Below, piece by piece: positions 54,671-63,876 of a DNA stretch of 64,000 bases. Positions within the stretch are counted from its first letter, which is position 1, and the number at the start of each line of letters is the position of its first letter. The notes under the pieces are model-generated. The model was not told the origin of the DNA and made no database searches. It saw nothing but the letters and a program-made list of their open reading frames with translations. Origin of the DNA: Magnetofaba australis IT-1. GTDB lineage: Bacteria; Pseudomonadota; Magnetococcia; Magnetococcales; Magnetococcaceae. The position numbers and the translations under genes were made by a program. Where the stretch lies: positions 496,001-560,000 of the forward strand of contig NZ_LVJN01000021.1 in NCBI RefSeq assembly GCF_002109495.1. The letters are read 5' to 3'.

Positions 54671-55648
<978 letters not shown>

Positions 55649-55682
55649 GCGGGTTGATTGACCGGGCATATGGCGGAACGGG

Positions 55683-55713
55683 AAAACCCTGACGCGTAAC
55701 GCGTCAGGGTTTT
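55683..55713 (+). terminator. Strong intrinsic terminator between fecR-like gene and cyclase gene
   Basis: Perfect 14-base stem AAAACCCTGACGCG (55683-55696) and CGCGTCAGGGTTTT (55700-55713) with TAA loop, ending in T residues. It is 24 bases before the cyclase start, so the cyclase should have its own promoter or depend on read-through. Confidence 0.85.
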
Positions 55714-55737
55714 GCTTATGCGGTGGGGAGAGAACGG

Positions 55738-57828
55738 GTGAAGAAGCTAACCAAACGCATTGTTGATCGTTGGGATCTATGGCTGGCGGCGTTGCTTTTT
55801 CTATTGGCGATCCCTGCCGAACGCTTGGAGGTTTTCGACGCGGTGGAGGAGAATCTGGTCAACTCCATGCGCCAGATTCTGCGTCAGCAGTATGGCCCAG
55901 AGGAGGTCACCAGCTTCACGGACAAAATTCTGTTGGTGAACACTGACGAAGCATTCTTTAAAGAGTATGGCAGCTATCCGCTGCGCCGCACTGATATCGC
56001 CACCATCGCCAGCAACCTGCGCGCGTTGGGCGCCAAGGTTGTCGCCGTCGACGTTTTGATGGACTTCCCCAGCTCCTACGGCGAGGACGACGCCACCGCG
56101 CAGTATCTGGGCAAGGCGGGCAATATCCTGATGGTGTCCCAGGCGCAATTTGATGAGAACCATAAATACCTGCGTCTGAACTACCCCACCGAGAAGATTC
56201 GCGAAGTCACCAAAAGCGGTTATACCAACATCAGCTCCTCCAGCGCCCTGGTCACCAGTCTGTCGCGCTTGGAGATTTATCCGCGCATTACCCAGGACCC
56301 CGATGGTTGGCCGTTTGCCGTGCAGGCGCTCTCCATGTATCTGGGCGAAGAGCCCATTTTGGAGGGCAATGTTCTGCGCATCGGTCACGTTCGCGTGCCA
56401 TTGGATCACCATAAACGCTTCTTTATCGACTTTCCCAAACTTCCCAATGGCGCGCGCTTTTTAAGTGAATTCAAAGGCATGTCCGCCATGGAGTTCCTCG
56501 ACCTGGATGTTGAGGATCTGGATGAAGATGAGCGTTATGAGTTGGAGCTGTGGGTGCGCGACAAGATCGTCATCCTGGGCGACACCTCCGAGGTCTCTCA
56601 CGACTGGTTCGATACCCCCGTGGGTATGGTCTACGGGGTGGAGATCATCGCCGACACCATCCATTCGCTCATGGGCGGCGCGCCGCTTCGGCCCGCTTCC
56701 TTCTTCCAGGAAGCAGGCGTGATGGTGCTGTTCATGATTCTGCTGGTGTTGATCAATGTGGGCGTGAGCCACCCTATTTTGCGCTCTATTGGGGTGGCGC
56801 TGCTGTTCGGCGTCTTTTTGGCCGCCGCCACATGGCTTTACGTTCAGTATGGACTGATCGTTTCCGTTACCTACACCATGGTGGCGGGGATTTTGTCGCT
56901 CTCCATGATCAATCTCAAATCCTATCTGGCTGAACGCAATCAGAAGTCCATGATCAAGGACGCCTTTGGCCAATATCTCTCGCCCAAGGTGGTGGAGATT
57001 CTGGTCAAGGATCCCAGTAAGCTCTCCTTGGGCGGCGAACAGCGTGAAATGACCGCCTACTTCTCCGATGTGGCGGGTTTTTCCACCATTTCCGAAAAGC
57101 TCACCCCCTCGGAATTGGTCAATCTGCTCAATGAGTATCTCACCGCCATGTGCGACATCATCGCGCAGCATGACGGCACTGTGGACAAGTTCGAGGGCGA
57201 CGCCATTATCGCCTTCTGGGGCGCGCCGCTGGATCAATCCGACCACGCCGTGCGCGCCTGTCTGGCCAGCGTGGAGATGCAGCAGCACATGACCGCCTAT
57301 CGCGCGGAGTTGGTGGAGCGCGGTCAGCCGTTGCTCAACGTGCGCATGGGTCTGAACAGCGGCCCCATGGTGGTGGGCAACATGGGCTCCAAACAGCGTA
57401 TGGACTACACCATGATGGGCGATGCGGTGAACCTGGCCGCGCGTCTGGAGGGAGCCAACAAGTTCTTCGCCTCTTACACCATGATCTCCGAGTTCACCTA
57501 TGCGCTGGCCAAGGATCATATCGACGTGCGCGAGCTGGACACCATCCGCGTGGTGGGCAAGAACGAGCCTATTACCGTGTATGAGCTGTTGGATAAAAAA
57601 GGCGGCGTCACCGGCCAGCAGGCGGACCTGATGGCGGCGTTCCACAAGGCGCAGCAACTCTATAAGGGACGGGATTTCAAAGCCGCCATGGCGGCGTTTG
57701 AGAAGGCGTTGGAGATCGTGGAGAACGATGGACCCTCGCTCACCTATCGCGATCGCTGCCGCGACTACATCGATGCGCCGCCGCCCGCCGATTGGGATGG
57801 CGTCTATACGCTCAGTGGTAAGGGGTAA
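55738..57828 (+). CDS. CHASE2-domain class III adenylate cyclase
   Basis: 696 residues. N-terminal membrane helix (about 15-33), a periplasmic CHASE2 sensor (about 40-315; DKILLVNTDEAFFKEYGSYP, a conserved CHASE2 start), three membrane helices (about 325-400) and a class III nucleotide cyclase domain (about 435-610). Catalytic residues: metal Asp in FSDVAGF and FEGDAII, Lys in DKFEGD and Asp in RMDYTMMGD for adenine, Asn/Arg in NLAARLEG. So it should make cAMP. A TPR-like tail (about 630-665) closes it. GTG 55738 follows GGGGAGAGAACG; an upstream in-frame GTG 55723 is alternative. Output likely regulates a CRP-type factor elsewhere. Confidence 0.9.
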   Translation: MKKLTKRIVDRWDLWLAALLFLLAIPAERLEVFDAVEENLVNSMRQILRQQYGPEEVTSFTDKILLVNTDEAFFKEYGSYPLRRTDIATIASNLRALGAKVVAVDVLMDFPSSYGEDDATAQYLGKAGNILMVSQAQFDENHKYLRLNYPTEKIREVTKSGYTNISSSSALVTSLSRLEIYPRITQDPDGWPFAVQALSMYLGEEPILEGNVLRIGHVRVPLDHHKRFFIDFPKLPNGARFLSEFKGMSAMEFLDLDVEDLDEDERYELELWVRDKIVILGDTSEVSHDWFDTPVGMVYGVEIIADTIHSLMGGAPLRPASFFQEAGVMVLFMILLVLINVGVSHPILRSIGVALLFGVFLAAATWLYVQYGLIVSVTYTMVAGILSLSMINLKSYLAERNQKSMIKDAFGQYLSPKVVEILVKDPSKLSLGGEQREMTAYFSDVAGFSTISEKLTPSELVNLLNEYLTAMCDIIAQHDGTVDKFEGDAIIAFWGAPLDQSDHAVRACLASVEMQQHMTAYRAELVERGQPLLNVRMGLNSGPMVVGNMGSKQRMDYTMMGDAVNLAARLEGANKFFASYTMISEFTYALAKDHIDVRELDTIRVVGKNEPITVYELLDKKGGVTGQQADLMAAFHKAQQLYKGRDFKAAMAAFEKALEIVENDGPSLTYRDRCRDYIDAPPPADWDGVYTLSGKG

Positions 57829-57878
57829 TACGCGCTTTATGTGAGTCGATATTCGGTGTTTGGAAGATGAAAGATATT

Positions 57879-57986
57879 GGGGCTTCGCCCCAAACCCCAT
57901 GAGGGCTCCGCCCTCAACCCGCCAGGGCTCCGCCCTGGACCCGCGAGGGCTCTGCCCTCGACCCGCCAGGAGGGACGCCCTCCTGG
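57879..57986 (+). repeat. Tandem array of five short-loop hairpins
   Basis: GGGGC-ttc-GCCCC, GAGGGC-tcc-GCCCTC, CCAGGGC-tcc-GCCCTGG, CGAGGGC-tct-GCCCTCG and CCAGGAGGG-acg-CCCTCCTGG stand in a row joined by A(A)CCC-type linkers, about 22 bases per unit. Same cassette style as the interspersed repeats, but tandem. No gene in 57829-58070. Confidence 0.8.
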
Positions 57987-58070
57987 ACCTCGATTAGTTT
58001 GACTTTGTGCTCAATATGAAGTGTGACGGCATCTGTTTACTCTCCATTTGCACGTCGTTTTATCGTTTTA

Positions 58071-58829
58071 TTATATGGGGTTATTAAGCTCAACATAGTG
58101 GTGGGTCAGGCCAAACTCCTGCGCCAAATGCTCACCCAACGCCTGCACGCCAAATCGCTCCGTGCTGTGATGCCCCGCCGCCACAAAGTGCATGCCCATC
58201 TCCTGGGCAAAGTGATACACCGGCTCCGAAGCTTCCCCCGTCAGATAGAGATCCGCACCCGCCCGCTGCGCCTCGGCGATCAACTCCGGCGCGCCGCCGC
58301 TGCAGATGGCCACCGTCTGAATCTGTTCAGGTCCAAACTCTAAAAACAGTCCCGCAGCGCCCAAGCGCTCCACCAACAACGCCTTGACTTGCTCGGCGCT
58401 GCGCGGCGTCCGCCAGCGTCCCAAACGGGACAACGCCGAACCACGATAGCCTGCAAACGGCTCGCCCGGCTCCAGCTCCAGCATCTTGAGCAGTTGTGCG
58501 TTATTGCCCAGTTCGGGATGGGCGTCCAATGGCAGATGAAATCCCATCAGGGTGACGTCATGCAGCAACAGGGGTTTGAGGCGCTGTTTCAATTGCCCCT
58601 CCACCACCCGGGAGTCCTTGTTCCAGAACATCCCGTGGTGGGTGATGATCAACTGGGCGTTATGCGCTAACGCCGCCTCAAATAGCGCCACGCTGGCGGA
58701 AACGCCGGTGACGAGGGTCGTGACCTCCTCCCCGCCGCGCACCTGCACTCCATTGGGACAGTAGTCGTCAAATGCGCTGACGTTGAGCAGTTCCAGTAGA
58801 TGGGATTCGATTGCCGAAAGGTGCGCCAT
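58071..58829 (-). CDS. Nif3-like dinuclear-metal protein
   Basis: 252 residues. YbgI/Nif3 family. Metal ligands appear in LIITHHGMFW (two His, about residue 55), HLPLDAHPELGNN (His/Asp), and HHSTERFG near the C-terminus (about 220). Hexameric ring with an internal two-metal site; the function is uncertain, sometimes GTP cyclohydrolase-like. ATG 58829 has CAGGA upstream; a frame extension of 11 codons is possible. Confidence 0.88.
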   Translation of the reverse strand: MAHLSAIESHLLELLNVSAFDDYCPNGVQVRGGEEVTTLVTGVSASVALFEAALAHNAQLIITHHGMFWNKDSRVVEGQLKQRLKPLLLHDVTLMGFHLPLDAHPELGNNAQLLKMLELEPGEPFAGYRGSALSRLGRWRTPRSAEQVKALLVERLGAAGLFLEFGPEQIQTVAICSGGAPELIAEAQRAGADLYLTGEASEPVYHFAQEMGMHFVAAGHHSTERFGVQALGEHLAQEFGLTHHYVELNNPI

Positions 58830-58962
58830 GTGTGCAATTCCTGTCTTCTTGGCAAGATTCATGCTTCAATAAGGGGTGGCGGAAACCCTCACTTTTGATT
58901 CTCAGTCTCCGCCTATTTAAATTCTCGCCAGCTCACGCCATTTTCAAGGATTTGCAAAGATT

Positions 58963-60090
58963 ATGTCGCCAGATGTGGAAGAGCCCGCCGACGAAACCGA
59001 AGCGCATGATGAAGCATTCGCTCAAAGTACTGCGGAGTCGTATCGGGCCACGCGACAGACCATTATTCGTGAATTGATCGATTACAGTCTGCTCAGCTCC
59101 TACCAGAAATTCCGCAAAAATCGCGTCGAATACCCCTTTGTGCCCCGCGCCACTCTGCGCCCAGGTTCGGTAGTGCCCACCAAAGAGCATGAGCTGCACA
59201 ATCACGCCCTGGTGGTGCTGCTGGCCAACCATCTGCCCAAATCCCTGCGCAAGCACTTCCGTTGCCGGGAAGGCAACCGGGTGATCAAAAAGAACATCGC
59301 CGCCGTGGCGCCGGATCTGCCCAATCTGGAAGCTTTTGATCCCGCTTCCAAAAAGGCCGATCATCCCGACTTTCCGGCTCTGGTGCGCATGTTGATTCCG
59401 CTGGATTTCGCCCTGCTGGTGCAGCGCGACGAAGAGGATCCAGAGCACTATTTGACCCACTTCCACGTTAAGATCGAGCGTTTGACCGATATGGCTTTGC
59501 GCGCCATGGCGCTGCATCTGGGCTATGTGGAGCGCAGTCTGTATGAGCAGGGCGAGTCGTTCGTAGACCAGTTCGAACGCAAATTCTTTGAGTATTTCAA
59601 CTACTACCACAACGCCGCCGGACGCCGTTCGGCCAGCGCCTTGGCGGCGCAACTGCTCACCTTTGGCGGACAGTGCGCGGATATCTTCTCCACCTCGCAG
59701 CAGGACCGGCGCTTTACCGTGCTCTCCTGCAATGCCGAAAAGCAGGATGTGGAGATTGAGCAGTACATCCTGCTGGCGTTGGAGGATGAGGAGTGCAAAT
59801 TGCTCAAGGGGTGGGGCAAGGAGCACGGATTGAACATCCGTAACGACTATCTGGTCTCCCCCAACGGTCCGCCGGTGGCGGTGTTGCGGGTGCGTTATCA
59901 GCACACCGAAGCGGCCACGCCCAACCCTGATGGCGGTCTCAAAGAGTGGGCGCCGCGTGAAAAGTGGATTCGCATCTCTGAAGAGGCGTTGATTCCGCTT
60001 AAGCCCGAAGTAAGCGCGTGTATCAACTACCCGGTGGCCTATAAGCGCAATGAAGGTATTGAGTGCATCGAGTGGCGAGTGTTGGGGTGA
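58963..60090 (+). CDS. Hypothetical protein
   Basis: 375 residues, no family recognised. Acidic N-terminus (about 1-25), then a compact, soluble fold with conserved-looking aromatic and charged segments (IPLDFALLVQRDEEDPEHYL, about 145-165; RKFFEYFNYYHNAAGRRSAS, about 205-225). No signal peptide or membrane helix. ATG 58963 begins just before the acidic region. Divergent from the Nif3-like gene, so the promoters lie within 133 bases. It could be a scaffold or regulator; nothing specific is visible. Confidence 0.75.
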   Translation: MSPDVEEPADETEAHDEAFAQSTAESYRATRQTIIRELIDYSLLSSYQKFRKNRVEYPFVPRATLRPGSVVPTKEHELHNHALVVLLANHLPKSLRKHFRCREGNRVIKKNIAAVAPDLPNLEAFDPASKKADHPDFPALVRMLIPLDFALLVQRDEEDPEHYLTHFHVKIERLTDMALRAMALHLGYVERSLYEQGESFVDQFERKFFEYFNYYHNAAGRRSASALAAQLLTFGGQCADIFSTSQQDRRFTVLSCNAEKQDVEIEQYILLALEDEECKLLKGWGKEHGLNIRNDYLVSPNGPPVAVLRVRYQHTEAATPNPDGGLKEWAPREKWIRISEEALIPLKPEVSACINYPVAYKRNEGIECIEWRVLG

Positions 60091-60108
60091 TCCCGTCGCT
60101 GGGCGCGC

Positions 60109-60339
60109 TTACTTGAGATTGCGTTCGAGAATCCACTGTCCGTTGACCAGATCGCACCGATCCCAGCCGCCGCGAATCCACTGTGGCGCGCCGCTCTCCA
60201 GCAGGGCTTCCAGCAGCATGTCGTCTTGCTCAGGCTCGCCTTCATACTCCTCATCGAAATCTTCAGGAAAGCTATCCAGATCGTAGGCGATCCATTCGCG
60301 ATCGGGCTCGATCTCGTGGTCAAATTCAACGATGGTCAT
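60109..60339 (-). CDS. Small acidic hypothetical protein
   Basis: 76 residues, about a third Asp/Glu (DLDSFPEDFDEEYEGEPEQDD). The C-terminal part has Trp-rich GGWDRCDLVNGQWILERNL. CACAAGGATCACCGCA precedes the ATG (AAGGA). It is convergent with the 375-residue gene, 18 bases apart. Function not inferable. Confidence 0.6.
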   Translation of the reverse strand: MTIVEFDHEIEPDREWIAYDLDSFPEDFDEEYEGEPEQDDMLLEALLESGAPQWIRGGWDRCDLVNGQWILERNLK

Positions 60340-60404
60340 TGCGGTGATCCTTGTGGTTCTATTGTTAGTTGAAATCAGAATCGGACAGTTTGGGTATTGG
60401 TCAT

Positions 60405-60660
60405 GAAAGATATCGAGGGCTACGCCCTCGAGCTCCCAAGATCAACAACCAAACCGTGGGCTCCGCTCAATCTATTAGATACGGCTTCGCCTGTGGCCGC
60501 TGGGGGCGCGGCCCCCAGACGATTCGGCAGGATTGCCGAATCGGACTCGCGCAGCGAGCCCGAAGGGTGAGGGCCATGGATGGCCCGAATCACCCCGCCG
60601 CCGACCAGTCGGCGGCCAATAGTTAGCGCAAGCTCCACCTACATCACGCAAACATTGGCC
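60405..60660 (-). repeat. Interspersed hairpin repeat, copy 8 (inverted)
   Basis: Starts AAAGATATCGAGGGC-tac-GCCCTCGAGC, then CTCCCAAGATCAACAACC, a GGGGGCGCGGCCCCC-type hairpin, an additional CCGAATCGGACTCGCGCAGC / GAGCCCGAAGGGTGAGGGCC module shared with copies 5 and 9, the GCCGCCGACcaGTCGGCGGC hairpin, and the complement of ATGTTTGCGTGA. No gene is visible in 60340-60697. Confidence 0.85.
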
Positions 60661-60697
60661 GTATTGTGCCGTTTTGGTTTCGCATGGCTATTTCAGA

Positions 60698-61210
60698 TTA
60701 ATCCGCCTCTAACATATTCTCCACAATCTCCAGGAAGCTGCCGCCGCCAATCTCATCGTGGCGATCCAGCTCCAGCAGTTTGCTTAACGCCGTATGGGAT
60801 TGCGTCAGCCGCCCGCGACGCAGACGCACCACGCCCAATGCTTTGAGACAGAAGAGATAGAGACGCGCCGAGGAGCCCTCCGCCAGCCACGGCGCCTGCT
60901 CCTTGGTGAGCACGCGATAGTTGCGCGGAAAACCGCCCTGCCGCGACGCCTCACGCAACGCCGTCCACGCCGCCGCTTCGGCCTCGCGTAGACGATTCTG
61001 CCCGAACAGGAATTTGATCCAGACAATATGCCCATCCAGACAGCTGGGCCAACGCTTCAGAATCACCTGAAACTGCGCCTCACGCTGGCTGGAGTCGTCA
61101 GTGTCGCGGGCCTGCTGCAACGCCGCCACCACATCGGCGGGGGCATGGGGGGAGAAGAAGCTGTCCACTACGCCGTGGAGCGCGTCGGATTGGCTATTGT
61201 GAATGGTCAT
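60698..61210 (-). CDS. TPR-like helical protein in GST operon
   Basis: 170 residues. Helical repeat pattern (FQVILKRWPSCLDGHIVWIK; RLREAEAAAWTALREASRQG; LTQSHTALSKLLELDRHDEI) suggests two or three TPRs. ATG 61210 overlaps the preceding gene's stop by four bases, and a longer in-frame extension runs inside that gene. Last gene of the three-gene operon 62228-60698. Function unknown; perhaps a protein-interaction partner of the GST-like protein. Confidence 0.7.
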   Translation of the reverse strand: MTIHNSQSDALHGVVDSFFSPHAPADVVAALQQARDTDDSSQREAQFQVILKRWPSCLDGHIVWIKFLFGQNRLREAEAAAWTALREASRQGGFPRNYRVLTKEQAPWLAEGSSARLYLFCLKALGVVRLRRGRLTQSHTALSKLLELDRHDEIGGGSFLEIVENMLEAD

Positions 61211-61833
61211 ATGCGGTACCCCTCTTCCATGAGAACCTGTCGCGCCGTAGGGCGCTGAAGCATGGCGTCCAGATGCTCCCGGCACGCCTGCGGCATGGGC
61301 ATCTCCAGATGACGCGCCCAGAAAGTTACGTAGAACAGCGCGCAATCGGCGACGGTGAAGTGGTCATAGAACCACGGCCCAGGGGTGGATTGCAGTCGCT
61401 GGGCGACGATCTCCAACCCCTCCAATGCGCGCTGGCGGCCCTGGGCGATAATCGCCTCATGATCTTCAGTCCGCAGCGCAAAGCGGTCGGTGGTGAACAC
61501 TCGCGCAAAGCCCTGGCCGTGGATCTCCCCCACGATGTGATTGATCAGGCCGATGGATTCGGCTTGCGCCACCGGATCCTGCGGCAGCAGTTTGGCGCGG
61601 GGATGGCTGGTCGCCAGATGCCAGGCGATGGAGGCGAAATCGGTGAGCGCACGGCCATCGTCCAACACCAGCGTGGGGATGGTCCCCTTGGGGTTGATGG
61701 CCAGATAGTCCGCTTGGCGATGCTCGCCGGCGGGCAGATTGAGCACGTGGGCGGAGAACACCAGCTCCAGCTCCTCCAGCAGCACATGGATGCCGGTGGA
61801 GCAGGAGCCAGGGGTCATATAGAAGGTCATCAT
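61207..61833 (-). CDS. Glutathione S-transferase family protein
   Basis: 208 residues. N-terminal thioredoxin-like GST fold (about 1-80): TPGSCSTGIHVLLEE with the catalytic-type Ser/Cys, AINPKGTIPTLVLDDG, LTDFASIAWHLA. C-terminal all-helical domain (about 90-205; DHFTVADCALFYVTFWAR, the conserved ASIADCAL-like motif). Typical beta-class arrangement. Coupled both sides by four-base overlaps to the neighbouring operon genes. With gshA at 14 kb it fits glutathione-based detoxification. Confidence 0.85.
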   Translation of the reverse strand: MMTFYMTPGSCSTGIHVLLEELELVFSAHVLNLPAGEHRQADYLAINPKGTIPTLVLDDGRALTDFASIAWHLATSHPRAKLLPQDPVAQAESIGLINHIVGEIHGQGFARVFTTDRFALRTEDHEAIIAQGRQRALEGLEIVAQRLQSTPGPWFYDHFTVADCALFYVTFWARHLEMPMPQACREHLDAMLQRPTARQVLMEEGYRI

Positions 61834-62228
61834 GCCGCCTGCTCCTCAGCGCCGCCCGCCAGCAGCCCGGCCTGTTTGAGACGCCCTTTAAAGCCCTTCA
61901 TCACCGCTTTTGGGATGTGCGCCTCGGCGTCCTGGCGCGCTTGATGGATGGCGATTTGCAGCATGGCGTCGATTTCATCCTGCGCCTGGGTGATGAGCGC
62001 GCCGAAGCGGGCGATCAAGTCGCTCTGTTGGCCGGTGGCCTGCGCCGTCTCCCACATCACCGCCATCAACGCGCCGCCCGCTGGGGACATCTTGCATTTG
62101 CCATCCAGCACTTTGAGCACGGCGGCGACCACGCAGTCCCACTCTTGGGGAGAAAAGGGATGCGTCGTCAGCCACTGTGCGGCCTGTTCAGGCGTCAGGG
62201 GCGAGTGGGCGGGATTGGGATAGGGCAT
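61830..62228 (-). CDS. Hypothetical protein, first gene of GST operon
   Basis: 132 residues, unrecognised. Helical; contains LTPEQAAQWLTTHPFSPQEW (about 11-30), a MWETAQATGQQSDLIARFGA helix (about 68-88) and a basic C-terminal helix (MKGFKGRLKQAG). The stop overlaps the GST gene start by four bases, so the three genes form an operon. An accessory protein to the GST is plausible. Confidence 0.65.
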   Translation of the reverse strand: MPYPNPAHSPLTPEQAAQWLTTHPFSPQEWDCVVAAVLKVLDGKCKMSPAGGALMAVMWETAQATGQQSDLIARFGALITQAQDEIDAMLQIAIHQARQDAEAHIPKAVMKGFKGRLKQAGLLAGGAEEQAA

Positions 62229-62382
62229 GCGGCGACTCCAATATGACGCGAGGCGTCTGTTTATCTCACTGGAATTGCAGCAATATTCAAACCAATAGTT
62301 ATATCGTTGAATTTATTATATAAATATACATTTTGCCGATGTCGCGAAAGCGACAAACCTGTAATTTGTTGGATTTTATAGC

Positions 62383-62686
62383 GAATCAAAACCAAAACTG
62401 CACAGAACGGCTCATGTTTGCGTGACGGAGTTTAAACTTGCGCTGACTATTGGCCGCCGACTGGTCGGCGGCAGGGTCTGGGGGCCGCGCCCCCAGCGGC
62501 CAAAGGTGTGCAATCCAGGGCGGCGCCCCACGATTTGGCAGGATTGCCAATTCGGACTCGCGTAGCGAGCCCGAAGGGTGAGGGCCATGGATGGCCCGAA
62601 TCACGGTTTGGTTGTTGGGAGCTCGAGGGCGAAGCCCTCGATATCTTACATTTTCAAAATCGCCAATGACTAATTTGAATATATTC
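62383..62686 (+). repeat. Interspersed hairpin repeat, copy 9
   Basis: Left end AATCAAAACCAAAACTGCAC, then ATGTTTGCGTGACGGAG, GCCGCCGACtggTCGGCGGC, GGGGGC-cgc-GCCCCC, an inserted module with GGACTCGCGTAGCGAGCCCG and GAGGGCCATGGATGGCCCG, then GGGAGCTCGAGGGC-gaa-GCCCTCG, GATATCTTACATTTTCAAAATCGCCAAT. Ends match copy 3; the inserted module matches copy 8. No gene in 62229-62688 otherwise. Confidence 0.85.
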
Positions 62687-62688
62687 AC

Positions 62689-62728
62689 AAAAAAGCGGCC
62701 TTACGCTATGCGCAAGACCGCCTTTTTT
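62689..62728 (-). terminator. Intrinsic terminator of the ferredoxin gene
   Basis: On the minus strand a stem of about 14 bases, GGCGGTCTTGCGC with GCGTAAGGCCGC, is followed by TTTTTT. It lies 34 bases past the ferredoxin stop. A second small hairpin CGCGCC-ggaa-GGCGCG is between them (62742-62757). Confidence 0.85.
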
Positions 62729-62761
62729 CCAATCTGTAATACGCGCCGGAAGGCGCGATCA

Positions 62762-63070
62762 TTACATGATCTTCAGACGCTCAACCAGCTCGCCGCCGAC
62801 CAGGTGTTTGTCGAAGATTTCGGTGACGTCGCCGGGCTTGACCTGGCCGTACCACACGCCTTCGGGATAGACCACCACGGTGGGGCCCTTGTCGCAGGGA
62901 CCCATGCAGAAGGTGCCGGTGACGAACACCTCTTCAAACATGCCGCGCTTCTCCAACTCGCCAAAGAAGGCGTTGAAGGTCTCTTCGGCGCCCACGCTCT
63001 GGCAGGAGCCGCGGGGGTGGCCTTCGGGACGACGGTTCATACACACAAACACATGATGCTTCGGCTTCAT
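62762..63070 (-). CDS. Thioredoxin-fold [2Fe-2S] ferredoxin
   Basis: 102 residues. Motif HHVFVCMNRRP (about 5-15) with the first Cys, CQSVGAEE (about 23), then GTFCMGPCDKGPTVVVYPEG (about 53-72), which supplies the remaining cluster ligands, as in Aquifex/Azotobacter Shethna-type ferredoxins. TTTTGGAGGATACGTCCC precedes ATG 63070. Divergent from dsrC across 417 bases. An electron carrier is likely, possibly for nitrogen or sulfur metabolism; there are no nif genes in view. Confidence 0.9.
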   Translation of the reverse strand: MKPKHHVFVCMNRRPEGHPRGSCQSVGAEETFNAFFGELEKRGMFEEVFVTGTFCMGPCDKGPTVVVYPEGVWYGQVKPGDVTEIFDKHLVGGELVERLKIM

Positions 63071-63487
63071 GGGACGTATCCTCCAAAAAATTGCGAGCCG
63101 CGATTGCGTCGCGGTCAGGCGATCAGGTGACATGCAAACCGGGTGATTGTGCTGCGCATTGGATTGACAGTCAACATGTCGATATAAATTTCCCGGGAAA
63201 ATGGGGAGATAATGGGCCCTTCAGGGGAATTTTATATCAATGATGTGAATTCCCCCCAACACGAAGGCTTGCCGTGTGTTAGGAAATAATGATATGCTAA
63301 TGAAGATATGGTTTGGAAATGGCGAAAACGCCATGCACACACCCCGGCGCCAGTGGGGTTTCAGGTCTTTGTATCTGGACGCCAGGATGAATACAATTCA
63401 TAATCCCATGATCCCCGACACGGCCTGAATCCGGTTCGGGTTCGGGAGCCGGTTGTGGTTTTAACGTCACGATGAGGAGAAGCGAAC
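63071..63487. promoter_or_regulatory. Divergent control region between ferredoxin and dsrC
   Basis: 417 bases without a gene. Features: a perfect dyad TTGAC-A-GTCAA (63164-63174), GGCG-aaaa-CGCC near 63325, and an ACCCC/GGGGT hairpin near 63345. These could be operator or leader structures of the dsrC transcript. No sigma factor consensus is convincing. Confidence 0.3.
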
Positions 63488-63823
63488 ATGCCGAGTTTTG
63501 AACTGAATGGCGCCACTTACGAGACCGACGAAGATGGATACCTGGTCGACCTGGGCGCCTGGAATGAGGACGTGGCTGGTCACCTGGCCAAAGAAGAGGG
63601 CATCGACATGACCGAGTCTCACTGGGAAGTGGTGAACTTCCTGCGTGAGTACTACGACGAGTACAAAATCGCCCCCATGATCCGCATCCTCACCAAGGCT
63701 ATCGGCAAGAAGCTGGGTAAGGAAAAGGGCAACACCAAGTACCTGTACGACCTGTACCCCGGCGGTCCCGCCAAGCAAGCCTGTAAAATCGCTGGTCTGC
63801 CCAAGCCCACCGGCTGCGTCTGA
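63488..63823 (+). CDS. dsrC: DsrC-family sulfur-relay protein
   Basis: 111 residues, full DsrC length. The C-terminal arm holds both conserved cysteines: KQACKIAGLPKPTGCV, with the penultimate Cys that carries the sulfur trisulfide and the second Cys ten residues before. LYDLYPGGPAKQAC is the family signature. DsrC moves sulfur between DsrAB and DsrMKJOP in sulfite reduction or oxidation. GATGAGGAGAAGCGAAC precedes the ATG. No dsrAB are in view; the gene is divergent from a ferredoxin. TusE lacks one Cys, so DsrC is preferred. Confidence 0.95.
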   Translation: MPSFELNGATYETDEDGYLVDLGAWNEDVAGHLAKEEGIDMTESHWEVVNFLREYYDEYKIAPMIRILTKAIGKKLGKEKGNTKYLYDLYPGGPAKQACKIAGLPKPTGCV

Positions 63824-63831
63824 TCGCGCCT

Positions 63832-63876
63832 GCGCGCGCAGCGCCTCGCTCCCTTGCGGAGCAGACGCTGCGCGCG
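63832..63876 (+). terminator. Hairpin after dsrC
   Basis: Perfect stem of 11 bases, CGCGCGCAGCG (63833-63843) with CGCTGCGCGCG (63866-63876), followed by GGCTTTGGTTT. Poor T-run, but its place nine bases after the stop suggests a terminator. An ACCGGCTTT/AAAGCCGGT inverted pair follows at 63905 and 63965. Confidence 0.6.

Noticed and set aside
56461..57900. 479-codon leftward frame opposite the cyclase gene
   Set aside because: Antisense of well-supported cyclase domain.
57879..57986. CRISPR array
   Set aside because: Units are contiguous hairpins of varying sequence, not identical repeats with unique spacers.
60369..60638. Short frames in hairpin repeat copy 8
   Set aside because: Arise from the palindromic GC-rich repeat; same frames recur in other copies.
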